Origin: Azospirillum sp. TSO22-1
GTDB lineage: Bacteria > Pseudomonadota > Alphaproteobacteria > Azospirillales > Azospirillaceae
DNA: 42,653 bases
Direction: 5' to 3'
Assembly: GCF_003116015.1 (NCBI RefSeq)
Contig: NZ_LGQZ01000025.1
Coordinates: 1-42,653 of the forward strand
The notes below the pieces were generated by a model that was given only the letters and a program-made list of their open reading frames with translations, had not been told where the DNA came from and searched no databases. The translations under genes and the position numbers were made by a program. Numbering within the stretch: the stretch's first letter is position 1; each line of letters opens with the position of its first letter. Below are positions 1 through 7,440 of the stretch, piece by piece.

Positions 1-482
<482 letters not shown>

Positions 483-490
483 TCCGGGGT

Positions 491-527
491 ACGGGCCGTT
501 TCTGAGGGGGAACGGCCCGTTTCCCTT
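491..527 (+). terminator. Hairpin terminator or attenuator between phaA and phbB
   Basis: A perfect 10-bp inverted repeat (ACGGGCCGTT at 491-500, AACGGCCCGT at 511-520) with a 10-base loop is followed by a pyrimidine run (TTCCCTTTCC). It begins 8 bases after the phaA stop, so it looks like an intrinsic terminator. The next gene, phbB, is on the same strand and in the same pathway, so it may act as a partial terminator that sets the ratio of the two enzymes. Confidence 0.6.
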
Positions 528-580
528 TCCGGTTAAGACAAGAAACGAAAACCGACAAACTTTACGACGGGGGAGCAGAA

Positions 581-1303
581 ATGGCTCGAGTTGCAGTAGT
601 CACCGGTGGTACGCGCGGCATTGGCGAGGCGATCTCGGTCGCCCTGAAGGCGGCGGGCTACATCGTCGCCGCCAACTATGCCGGCAACGACGAGCGCGCC
701 AAGGAGTTCTCGGCGCGCACGGGCATTGCCGTCTTCAAGTTCGACGTCTCCGACTTCGAGGCGTGCAAGGCCGGCATCGAGAAGGTCACCGCCGAGCTGG
801 GCCCGGTCGACGTGCTGATCAACAACGCCGGCATCACCCGTGACGGCGTCATGCACCGGATGACCTACCAGCAGTGGGAGGAGGTGATCCACACCAACCT
901 CTCGTCCTGCTTCAACATGTGCCGCAACGTCATCGACGGCATGCGCGAGCGCGGCTTCGGCCGCATCGTCAACATCGGCTCGGTGAACGGCCAGGCCGGC
1001 CAGTACGGCCAGGTCAACTACGCCGCCGCCAAGTCGGGCATCCACGGCTTCACCAAGGCGCTCGCTCAGGAGAGCGCGGCCAAGGGCATCACCGTGAACG
1101 CCATCGCGCCGGGCTACATCGACACCGACATGGTGCGCGCGGTGCCGGCCCACGTGCTCGAGAAGATCGTTGCCCGCATCCCGGTCGGTCGCCTCGGCCG
1201 CGCCGACGAGATCGCCAAGGCGGTGCTCTACCTCGTGGACGACGAGAACGGCTTCATGACCGGCTCGACCCTGTCGGTCAACGGTGGCCAGCACATGTAC
1301 TAA
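581..1303 (+). CDS. phbB: Acetoacetyl-CoA reductase (NADPH), PHB synthesis
   Basis: A 240-residue short-chain dehydrogenase that reduces acetoacetyl-CoA to (R)-3-hydroxybutyryl-CoA, the monomer precursor of polyhydroxybutyrate. Visible are the Rossmann motif TGGTRGIG (residues 8-15), NNAG (81-84) and the catalytic triad Ser134 (NIGSVNG), Tyr147 and Lys151 (YAAAK). The SVNGQAGQYGQVNY segment is characteristic of PhaB rather than FabG. The length is normal for the family. The start is supported by a GGGGAG ribosome-binding site shortly upstream (near 571-576). It follows phaA; no polymerase gene (phaC) is in the window. Confidence 0.95.
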   Translation: MARVAVVTGGTRGIGEAISVALKAAGYIVAANYAGNDERAKEFSARTGIAVFKFDVSDFEACKAGIEKVTAELGPVDVLINNAGITRDGVMHRMTYQQWEEVIHTNLSSCFNMCRNVIDGMRERGFGRIVNIGSVNGQAGQYGQVNYAAAKSGIHGFTKALAQESAAKGITVNAIAPGYIDTDMVRAVPAHVLEKIVARIPVGRLGRADEIAKAVLYLVDDENGFMTGSTLSVNGGQHMY

Positions 1304-1327
1304 GAGCCGGCTTCCGGCTGAAACGCG

Positions 1328-1358
1328 AAAGGCCTCGTCCTTCGGGACGGGGCCTTTT
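1328..1358 (+). terminator. Rho-independent terminator of phbB
   Basis: A 13-bp stem (1328-1340 pairing with 1345-1357, one G-T pair) closed by a TTCG tetraloop begins 24 bases after the phbB stop and ends in CCTTTTCC. Because the stem starts with AAA, it could also work for transcription from the right. Confidence 0.85.
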
Positions 1359-1397
1359 CCGTTTGCGCGCTCCGGGCAAAATCCCGCGATGTAGGGA

Positions 1398-1480
1398 TTC
1401 ACCACAGAGACACAGAGGCACAGAGGCACAGAGGCACAGAGATAATATTTTCTGTGTTTCTCTGTGTCTCTGTGTTTTTT
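1398..1480. repeat. Octamer tandem array folding into a long hairpin
   Basis: Five tandem copies of the 8-base unit CACAGAGR occupy 1403-1442. After the AT-rich spacer TAATATTT they are followed by inverted copies (TCTCTGTG type) at 1451-1474 and a T-run. The whole element would form a hairpin of about 24 bp. It lies between two convergent genes and codes for nothing convincing. As I recall, sequences of this CACAGAGG type occur scattered through unrelated bacterial genomes, often mistranslated as short Arg/His- or Leu/Cys-rich ORFs. It could double as a terminator, but its repetitive build suggests a mobile or interspersed repeat. Confidence 0.75.
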
Positions 1481-1515
1481 GCCTTCAAAGCGTGGATTTG
1501 CGGTGCCGGGGAACC

Positions 1516-1926
1516 TCACGGCCGCAGCTTGTAGATCTCCGCTCGCTTGTGGTCGTCCGTCACCACGGCGCAGCCGCCGAGCGCCGGGCCGACCGGCAGC
1601 TCGCCGAAGGCGGCCACCGCGCCCTCGTCCTTCAGCCGGCCGACGAACCCCGCCTCGCGGCCACGGGCCACCCAGGCGAAGCCCAGCCACGTCGGCCGCA
1701 CCGGTTCGCCGCCGGCCCGCACCATGGCGGTGAAGGCCGCGTCGTCCGGCGTGCCCGGCGGGAAGACGGCGAGGACCAGCCCGTCCGTCTCCTCCGGCAG
1801 CGCCGCCTGCCGCAGCGACACCGTCATCAGTCCCAGCCACACCGCCACCACCACCCCGAAGAAGGTGAGGGCGAAGCCGTGGCCCAATCCCGTGGGGCCG
1901 ATGGGCGATGTGGGCTGCATGGCCAT
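1516..1926 (-). CDS. Small membrane-anchored protein, unknown function
   Basis: A 136-residue protein not recognised as a named family. Residues about 14-36 (GLGHGFALTFFGVVVAVWLGLM) form one hydrophobic segment, probably a signal anchor, followed by a soluble alpha/beta-looking domain of about 95 residues likely in the periplasm. Its start lies 4 bases after the stop codon of the upstream MFS gene, so the two are almost certainly cotranscribed. A second in-frame ATG two codons later is possible. Coding bias matches the neighbours. A role with the transporter is inference from position only. Confidence 0.7.
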   Translation of the reverse strand: MAMQPTSPIGPTGLGHGFALTFFGVVVAVWLGLMTVSLRQAALPEETDGLVLAVFPPGTPDDAAFTAMVRAGGEPVRPTWLGFAWVARGREAGFVGRLKDEGAVAAFGELPVGPALGGCAVVTDDHKRAEIYKLRP

Positions 1927-1930
1927 CGAC

Positions 1931-3184
1931 TTAGGCGCGCGCCTCGGCGTTCGCCAGGGACGGCGCCGGCTGTTCGGCGATCGGCCAGTGCACGATGGCG
2001 GCGAACATCGCCAGCGCCACGCTCAGCCACCACACCACGTCGTAGGAGCCGGTGCGCTCGTACAGCACGCCGCCCAGCCAGACGCCGATGAAGGCGCCGA
2101 CCTGATGGCTGAAGAAGGCGAAGCCGTAGAGCATGCCCAGGTACCGCGTGCCGAACATCAGCGCCACGAGGCCGGAGGTCGGCGGCACCGTGGACAGCCA
2201 CAGCAGGCCCATCACCGCGGCGTAGACGATCACCGACGCCGGCGTGACCGGCAGCAGCAGGAACACCGCCGTCGCCACGCCGCGGAAGAAGTAGTTGGCG
2301 ACCAGCAGGGTGCGCCGGCTCATCTTGCCGCCCAGCACGCCCGAGGTGTAGGAGCCCGCCACGTTGAACAGCCCGATCAGCGCCAGCGCCCAGGCGGCCA
2401 GCCCCGGGCTGATGCCGGCGGCGGTCAGGTAGGGCGGCAGGTGCGTGGTGACGAAGGCGAGCTGGAAGCCGCACACGAAGAAGCCGGTGACCAGCAGCAC
2501 GTAGCTGCGGTGGCGGAACGCCTGCCGGATCGCCTCGGCGAAGCCGACGTTGGCGCCGGTCACCGCGACCTTGGAGTTGTGGGCGGCGCCGGAGCCGATG
2601 AAGGCGCTGGCCAGCAGCGGCACCAGCAGCATCGAGGCGCCCAGCAGCAGCAGGGCCGTCTGCCACCCGTAGCCGGCGATGAAGGCCTGCCCCATGGGGG
2701 CGAACAGGAACTGCCCCATGGAGCCCGCCGCGGTGGCGATGCCCATGGACCAGGACCGCTTCTCGGCCGGCACCAGCCGGCTGAAGCCGGCGATGACGAT
2801 GCCGAACGAGGCGCCGGCGAGGCCCAGGCCGATCAGCACGCCGGCCGCCAGATGCAGCGTCAGCTGCGTATCGGCCACCGACATCAGGGCGAGGCCCGCC
2901 GCGTACAGCAGGCCGCCGCCGGCCAGCACCGGCGCCGGGCCGTAGCGGTCGGCGAGCGCGCCGGCGAAGGGGCCGCCGGCTCCCCACAGGATGTTCTGGA
3001 TCGCCATGGCCAAACCGAACACGTCGCGGCCCCAGCCGCGCGTCTCGGTCAGTGGGCCGATGAACAGGCCCATGCTGGAGCGCGGCCCGAAGGCCAGCAT
3101 GGCGATCAGGCAGCCGCAGACGATGATGATGGCCGGCGTGCGCCAACCGGACGCGCGGTCGGCCACGGGGGTGCTGGTGCTCAT
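1931..3184 (-). CDS. Major facilitator superfamily transporter
   Basis: A 417-residue inner-membrane protein with about 12 hydrophobic segments. The loop between helices 2 and 3 carries the MFS signature (GALADRYGPAPVL), and the GxxxGxG-type helix-helix packing motifs are abundant. The overall look is of the oxalate:formate/monocarboxylate branch, but the substrate cannot be read from the sequence. A GGGAGGGA ribosome-binding site precedes the ATG. The gene follows a LysR regulator on the same strand after 103 bases that hold a LysR-type operator, so LysR control by a small-molecule inducer is likely. The next gene (small membrane protein) begins 4 bases after its stop. Confidence 0.9.
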   Translation of the reverse strand: MSTSTPVADRASGWRTPAIIIVCGCLIAMLAFGPRSSMGLFIGPLTETRGWGRDVFGLAMAIQNILWGAGGPFAGALADRYGPAPVLAGGGLLYAAGLALMSVADTQLTLHLAAGVLIGLGLAGASFGIVIAGFSRLVPAEKRSWSMGIATAAGSMGQFLFAPMGQAFIAGYGWQTALLLLGASMLLVPLLASAFIGSGAAHNSKVAVTGANVGFAEAIRQAFRHRSYVLLVTGFFVCGFQLAFVTTHLPPYLTAAGISPGLAAWALALIGLFNVAGSYTSGVLGGKMSRRTLLVANYFFRGVATAVFLLLPVTPASVIVYAAVMGLLWLSTVPPTSGLVALMFGTRYLGMLYGFAFFSHQVGAFIGVWLGGVLYERTGSYDVVWWLSVALAMFAAIVHWPIAEQPAPSLANAEARA

Positions 3185-3266
3185 ATCCGTAAATCCCTCC
3201 CGCCGGGGCCTGCGAACGGGTCCGGCTTGTTGCCCGCGATCCTACGTGGGGTTCGCGGCTTCCGCC

Positions 3267-3289
3267 AATTCATAATGGGAAAGTGAATT
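3267..3289. promoter_or_regulatory. LysR-type T-N11-A operator
   Basis: AATTCA at 3267-3272 and TGAATT at 3284-3289 form a perfect 6-bp dyad separated by 11 bases, which is the classical LysR regulator box (ATTCA-N11-TGAAT). It lies at the very end of the LysR gene and about 94 bases before the MFS start, inside the only intergenic gap between them. It also sits in an AT-rich island within GC-rich DNA, as binding sites often do. Confidence 0.6.
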
Positions 3290-4211
3290 ATTCCGCTGCG
3301 GAATGTACGAGGCCCAGCGGCTGCGGGGCGAGCCGGCGCAGCAGGCTGCGCTCCAGCCCGTCGAACACGCGGTCGAGCCGGCCGCTGTGCCGCGCCCGCA
3401 CCAGCCACACCCCGACGGTCAGCCGGAATCCGTCCACCGCCACCGGGCGCAGCCGTGCCGCCAGCGGCGTTCCCTCCACCAGCCGCAGCGGCCCGGTGCC
3501 GAAGCCGACGCCGCGGGCGGCCAGGTTGAGCAGCAGCTCCTGGTCGAAGGATTCGACGGCCACGTTGAGGCGCAGCCCGGCGCGGTGCAGCGTCTCCGTC
3601 AGCGTGGTGCGGTAGCGGCAGCCCTCGGGCTGCAGCACCCAGCCGACCGCGTTCATGGCGGCCAGCGAGCCGCGCGTGCGGGCGACGAGATCCGGCGCAC
3701 CGACGACGCTGATCTCCTCCTGGGAGAGGCGGCGGCCCTGCAGTTCCGCCCGCGGCCGGCCGTCCTCGGCGGTCAGCACCAGCGCGCCGTCCAGCGCGCC
3801 GCCGTCGAGCTGGTCGAGCAGCGCGTTGCTCCAGTCCGAGCTGAGCCGCACGGTGAGTCCGGGGAAGGAGCTCCGCACGTCGTCCAGCGCGTCGCCGCTC
3901 AGCAGCCGCGACAGCACGTGGGTGGCGCCCAGGCGCAGAATGCCGGCCGGCTGCCCGCTGCCGGCGAACGCCTCGCCCAGCCCGTCCACCGCCTCCAGCA
4001 CGCGCCTGGCGTGCGCCAGCGCGGTCTCGCCGTCGCGGGTCAGCGCCAGCGGCTTGCTCTGCCGGTCGAACAGGGTGGCGCCGACCTCGGCCTCCAGGCG
4101 CTGGATCAGGCGCGACACGGCCGACTGGGTGAGGTGCAGGCGGTTCGCCGCCTCCTGCACCGACTGCGCCTCGGCCACCGCCACGAAGGTGCGGATCTCG
4201 TTGAGCTTCAT
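3288..4211 (-). CDS. LysR family transcriptional regulator
   Basis: A 307-residue LTTR of normal length. Residues 1-60 hold the winged helix-turn-helix (MKLNEIRTFVAVAEAQSVQE, AANRLHLTQSAVSRLIQRLE). Residues about 90-295 are the periplasmic-binding-protein-like effector domain. It is followed on the same strand by an MFS transporter whose upstream gap has a T-N11-A operator, so it probably senses the transported compound and controls that gene. A GGGGAG ribosome-binding site, partly inside an inverted repeat, precedes the start. Confidence 0.92.
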   Translation of the reverse strand: MKLNEIRTFVAVAEAQSVQEAANRLHLTQSAVSRLIQRLEAEVGATLFDRQSKPLALTRDGETALAHARRVLEAVDGLGEAFAGSGQPAGILRLGATHVLSRLLSGDALDDVRSSFPGLTVRLSSDWSNALLDQLDGGALDGALVLTAEDGRPRAELQGRRLSQEEISVVGAPDLVARTRGSLAAMNAVGWVLQPEGCRYRTTLTETLHRAGLRLNVAVESFDQELLLNLAARGVGFGTGPLRLVEGTPLAARLRPVAVDGFRLTVGVWLVRARHSGRLDRVFDGLERSLLRRLAPQPLGLVHSAAE

Positions 4212-4219
4212 GGCGGCAC

Positions 4220-4244
4220 TCCCCGGTCGGTGGGCTCCCGGGGA
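4220..4244. repeat. Inverted repeat before LysR gene
   Basis: TCCCCGG (4220-4226) and CCGGGGA (4238-4244) form a perfect 7-bp dyad with an 11-base spacer, between the stop of the 87-residue gene and the LysR start. Read on the minus strand, its second arm contains the GGGGA that would serve as ribosome-binding site of the LysR gene. The hairpin could therefore end the upstream transcript or mask the start, or it could be an autoregulatory operator. No T-run follows. Confidence 0.4.
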
Positions 4245-4250
4245 ATGACG

Positions 4251-4514
4251 TTAATCGTAATCCTGGTCCTGCGCCAGTTCGTCGGCCAGCTCGCCCGCCA
4301 GCTCGGCGAACAGGCCGGCGTCGACGGTCAGGCCGCGCTGCTCGCAGATGCGCACGAAGATGCGCCAGGCGTGCAGGATCGCCACGTCCAGCACCGCCTC
4401 GTCGGCCTCCTCGCTGTGGCTGTCCTTGATGGCGCGCTCCTGGAGCGTGGCCACGACGTCGTGCTCGGCGGCTTGAAGCACCGCTTCCATGGCGCGCTTG
4501 TGGAGGTCCGACAT
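4251..4514 (-). CDS. Small acidic helical protein, unknown function
   Basis: An 87-residue protein not recognised. It is predicted mostly helical, with no signal peptide or membrane segment. It begins MSDLHKRAMEAVLQAAEHDVV and ends in a strongly acidic tail (ELADELAQDQDYD). A longer in-frame start at 4580 exists, but its extra 22 residues look non-coding and the ATG at 4514 is preferred. The gene is divergent from the Nudix gene and just upstream of the LysR gene on the same strand. Confidence 0.6.
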   Translation of the reverse strand: MSDLHKRAMEAVLQAAEHDVVATLQERAIKDSHSEEADEAVLDVAILHAWRIFVRICEQRGLTVDAGLFAELAGELADELAQDQDYD

Positions 4515-4643
4515 GGCGTTCGTCCGTTGGTCCGTTTGAAATAAGCTTTGGCTTCCGCGCCGGCTCGTCCATGCTGGCAAGCCGGGGAACCCCGGAAGGG
4601 GCCTTCATAGAGACCCCCTCCACCGGAAGCAACACCGACGCGC

Positions 4644-5117
4644 ATGACCGAGACCGTTACCGACCGTTCGGCCCGCGAATACCCCGACCGTCCGTGGGTG
4701 GGCGTCGGCGTCATCGTCTGGAAGGGTGACCGCCTGCTGCTGATCCGCCGCGGCCGGGCGCCGCGCCTCGGCCAGTGGAGCATCCCCGGCGGCGCCCAGC
4801 ACATCGGCGAGACCGTGTTCGCGGCGGCGGCGCGCGAGGTGCTGGAGGAGACCGGGCTGACCGTCCGCCCCACCCACGTGGTCACCGTGGTGGACGCCAT
4901 CACCCGCGACGCCGCGGACGCCGTGCACTACCACTACACGCTGGTCGAGGTCGCGGCGGACTGGCAGGCCGGCGAGGCGGCGGCCATGGACGACGCGCTG
5001 GAGGTGCGCTGGGCGACGGTGGAGGAGGCGGTGGGCCTCGTCCCCTGGGAGGAGACCGACAAGGTCATCCGGCTGGCGGCGTCCCAGCGTTCCCAATCTT
5101 CATGTTCCGGGAAATGA
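4644..5117 (+). CDS. Nudix hydrolase
   Basis: A 157-residue Nudix protein that would cleave a nucleoside diphosphate linked to another group. The complete Nudix box G-x5-E-x7-REUxEExGU is present (from GAQHIGE to REVLEETGL, about residues 51-73), with the catalytic glutamates intact. The N-terminal PWVGVGVIVWKGDRLLLIRRG strand pattern is typical of ADP-ribose pyrophosphatase/MutT-like members. The real substrate cannot be told. Its last 53 bases overlap the end of the convergent EAL-domain gene. Confidence 0.9.
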   Translation: MTETVTDRSAREYPDRPWVGVGVIVWKGDRLLLIRRGRAPRLGQWSIPGGAQHIGETVFAAAAREVLEETGLTVRPTHVVTVVDAITRDAADAVHYHYTLVEVAADWQAGEAAAMDDALEVRWATVEEAVGLVPWEETDKVIRLAASQRSQSSCSGK

Positions 5118-5946
5118 AATCCGGCACGTCGACGGCGGCCAGCGGCCGGGAGAAATGGTAGCCCTGGATGCGGTCGCAGCGGTAGGCGCGCAGGAACAGC
5201 AGCTGCTCGGCGGTCTCCACTCCCTCGGCGATGACCTGGAGGCCGAGCGCGTGCGCCAGCGCCACGATGGCGTGCACGATGGCGGCGGCGTCGCGGTCCT
5301 CGACCATCGCCTCGACGAAGTGCTTGTCGATCTTCAGCGCCTCCACCGGCACTTTGCGCAGCAGCGCCAGCGACGAATAGCCGGTGCCGAAATCGTCCAG
5401 CACCAGCCGCACCCCAGCGCCGCGCAGCTCCAGCAGGCTCTGCCGCGCCGTGTCGCCGCCCTGGAACAGCACGGTCTCGGTCAGCTCCAGCTTCAGGTTG
5501 GCGGCCGGCAACCCGGTCTCGGTCAGCACGCCCAGCACGGTACGGGCCAGGGCAGGGTCCTCCAGCTGGCGCGAGGACAGGTTCACCGCCACCGGCACGT
5601 CGGCCAGCCCCGCCCGCAGCCAGCCGGCGGTCGTCTCGCAGGCGCGCCGCAGCACCCAGTCGCCGAGGATGTGGATGCCGTCGCCGGCCTCGGCCATCGG
5701 CACGAAGACGTCCGGCGGCACCACCGTGCCGTCGGGCAGGCGCCAGCGCACCAGCGCCTCGAACCCGGTCAGCCGGCCGGTGTGGGCGTCGGCCTGCGGC
5801 TGGTAGGCGAGCCACAGCTCGTCGCGCGCGACGGCTTCGCGCAGCCGGTCGGCGAACGCGGCGGCGACATCCCCGTCCGGCGGAACGCCCCCGGGCAACG
5901 GGCCGAGGAGGCCCGCCTCCGTCAACGCCTTGATGCCCGCCGCCAT
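5065..5946 (-). CDS. Stand-alone EAL-domain c-di-GMP phosphodiesterase
   Basis: A 293-residue cytoplasmic protein that is almost entirely an EAL domain, hydrolysing cyclic di-GMP to pGpG. The key motifs of an active enzyme are visible: EALVR (the ExLxR motif), the Asn of VNLSSRQL, ELTE, DDFGTGYSS, the Lys of LKIDKHF, the AEGVET glutamate and the Gln of RIQGYHFSRP. There is no GGDEF, PAS or membrane part, so the short N-terminal 35 residues may be the only regulatory region. The ATG at 5946 is chosen because AGGAGGT lies just upstream; a GTG at 5964 is the alternative. The 3' end overlaps the convergent Nudix gene. Confidence 0.92.
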   Translation of the reverse strand: MAAGIKALTEAGLLGPLPGGVPPDGDVAAAFADRLREAVARDELWLAYQPQADAHTGRLTGFEALVRWRLPDGTVVPPDVFVPMAEAGDGIHILGDWVLRRACETTAGWLRAGLADVPVAVNLSSRQLEDPALARTVLGVLTETGLPAANLKLELTETVLFQGGDTARQSLLELRGAGVRLVLDDFGTGYSSLALLRKVPVEALKIDKHFVEAMVEDRDAAAIVHAIVALAHALGLQVIAEGVETAEQLLFLRAYRCDRIQGYHFSRPLAAVDVPDFISRNMKIGNAGTPPAG

Positions 5947-6089
5947 GACACCTCCTGGTCCCACCCTGGCTATAACAGCCGGAATAGGAGTTTGTTAACC
6001 ATAAATCCGGGGTAGTTAAGCCGGATTCGATTGGTTACGGAAGCGTTAACGGCGTTGGGCATGGTGACAAGAATGGGGGTGGAATCGAA

Positions 6090-6121
6090 AAGGGCGCCGC
6101 CCCTAGCGGAGCGGCGCCCTT
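6090..6121 (-). terminator. Rho-independent terminator of ychF
   Basis: An 11-bp perfect stem (AAGGGCGCCGC at 6090-6100, GCGGCGCCCTT at 6111-6121) with a 10-base loop. Read on the minus strand it ends in TTTTC, 22 bases after the ychF stop. Confidence 0.85.
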
Positions 6122-6143
6122 CCAGCGGGAAAATCCCGGACCG

Positions 6144-7244
6144 TCAGACGTTGAAGCGGAAGTGGAAGATGTCGCCGTCCTGGACGACGTACTCCTTGCC
6201 TTCCTGGCGCATCTTGCCGGCGTCCTTGGCGCCCTGCTCGCCGCCCAGGGTGACGAAGCTGTCGTAGTCGATGGTCTCGGCGCGGATGAAGCCGCGCTCG
6301 AAGTCGGTGTGGATGACGCCCGCGGCTTCCGGCGCCTTGGCGCCGCGGCGCACGGTCCAGGCGCGCGCCTCCTTCGGGCCGACGGTGAAGAAGGTGATGA
6401 GGTCGAGCAGCTTGAACCCGGCGCGGATCAGGCGGTTCAGGCCGGTCTCCTCCAGGCCCATGGAGGACAGGAACTCCTGCTTCTCCTCCGGGTCGGCCAG
6501 CTGCGCCACCTCGGACTCGATGGCGGCGGAGATGACGACCATGCCGGCGTTCTCCGCCTCGGCCTTCTTCGCCACCAGGGCGGAGAAGCTGTTGCCGGTG
6601 GCGGCCGAGGCCTCCTCGACGTTGCAGACGTACAGCACCGGCTTGGCCGTCAGCAGCATGAACTGCTTGAAGACCGGCAGTTCCTCGGCGTCCAGCTCGA
6701 CCACGCGGGCCGGCTTGCCGTCCTGCAGGACCTTCAGCGCGCGCTCCATCAGGTCGGCCTTGACCTTGGCGTCCTTGTCGCCGCCCTTGGCCTTCTTTTG
6801 GAGGTTGGTGATCTGGCGCTCCAGGCTCTCCATGTCGGCGAGCATCAGCTCGGTCTCGACCACCTCGGCGTCGCGCAGCGGATCGACGTTGCCCTCCACG
6901 TGGGTGACGTCGTCGTCCTCGAAGCAGCGCAGCACATGGACGATGGCGTCCACCTCGCGGATGTTGGCGAGGAACTGGTTGCCCAGGCCCTCACCCTTCG
7001 AGGCGCCGCGGATCAGGCCGGCGATGTCCACGAACTCCAGCTGGGTCGGGATGATCTTCTGCGACTTGGAGATCGCCGCGAGCTTCTCCAACCGCGGGTC
7101 GGGCACGCCGACGCGGCCGACGTTCGGCTCCTTGGTGCAGAAGGGGAAGTTGGCCGCCTCCGCCGCCTGGGTGGCGGTCAGCGCGTTGAACAGGGTCGAC
7201 TTGCCGACGTTGGGCAGGCCGACGATGCCGCAGTTGAAACCCAT
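6144..7244 (-). CDS. ychF: Redox-regulated ATPase YchF (Obg-like)
   Basis: A 366-residue Obg-family P-loop protein of normal length that binds ribosomes and hydrolyses ATP rather than GTP. Visible are the P-loop GLPNVGKST, the DIAGL switch region, and CNVEEAS in place of the NKxD guanine-specificity motif, which is the mark of YchF. The C-terminus is the TGS domain (LLDLITFFTVGPKEARAWTV through the final FHFRFNV). It lies downstream of rplY and pth on the same strand, as in many alphaproteobacteria, but here a plus-strand pentapeptide gene separates it from pth. Confidence 0.97.
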   Translation of the reverse strand: MGFNCGIVGLPNVGKSTLFNALTATQAAEAANFPFCTKEPNVGRVGVPDPRLEKLAAISKSQKIIPTQLEFVDIAGLIRGASKGEGLGNQFLANIREVDAIVHVLRCFEDDDVTHVEGNVDPLRDAEVVETELMLADMESLERQITNLQKKAKGGDKDAKVKADLMERALKVLQDGKPARVVELDAEELPVFKQFMLLTAKPVLYVCNVEEASAATGNSFSALVAKKAEAENAGMVVISAAIESEVAQLADPEEKQEFLSSMGLEETGLNRLIRAGFKLLDLITFFTVGPKEARAWTVRRGAKAPEAAGVIHTDFERGFIRAETIDYDSFVTLGGEQGAKDAGKMRQEGKEYVVQDGDIFHFRFNV

Positions 7245-7337
7245 GGGAGATTCTTCGGTTCGCTCGGTGTCCGGGACGCGCGCTTTATCCTACGTGCGGG
7301 TGCAAAGCGCAAACGCGAAGTGGGGTTGGTGCGCCGC

Positions 7338-7351
7338 TTGATCAAAATCAA
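7338..7351. promoter_or_regulatory. Perfect FNR/FixK box
   Basis: TTGATCAAAATCAA matches the FNR/FixK/Anr consensus TTGAT-N4-ATCAA at all ten defined positions. It is in the divergent gap between ychF and the pentapeptide gene, with its centre 96 bases before the pentapeptide ATG and about 100 before the ychF start. A class II site would place transcription start near 7386 for the pentapeptide gene. Confidence 0.7.
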
Positions 7352-7379
7352 AGCCGCCGCGGCGGGTTCGCGCGACCAT

Positions 7380-7396
7380 CCGGGGAAATTCCCCGG
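7380..7396. promoter_or_regulatory. 17-bp perfect palindrome in leader of pentapeptide gene
   Basis: CCGGGGAAATTCCCCGG is fully symmetric around its central A. It lies 36 bases downstream of the FNR box centre and 45 bases before the pentapeptide start, in the place of the predicted promoter core or 5' leader. It may be an operator for a second regulator or an RNA hairpin; nothing further can be said. Confidence 0.4.
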
Positions 7397-7440
7397 TGTC
7401 GCTGTGAAAACATGCCGGGCTTGTACATCAGGAGGTTCTC

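Noticed and set aside
1403..1474. CRISPR array
   Set aside because: Units are only 8 bases, directly adjacent, without unique spacers; no cas genes are near.
3290..3304. ATTCCGCTGCGGAAT palindrome as a second operator
   Set aside because: It lies within the last codons of the LysR gene (AAE end) and may be chance from coding constraint; the T-N11-A dyad beside it is the better site.
4515..4580. Longer start for the 87-residue protein
   Set aside because: The added 22 residues (MPAWTSRRGSQSLFQTDQRT...) look non-coding and overlap the divergent promoter region of the Nudix gene.
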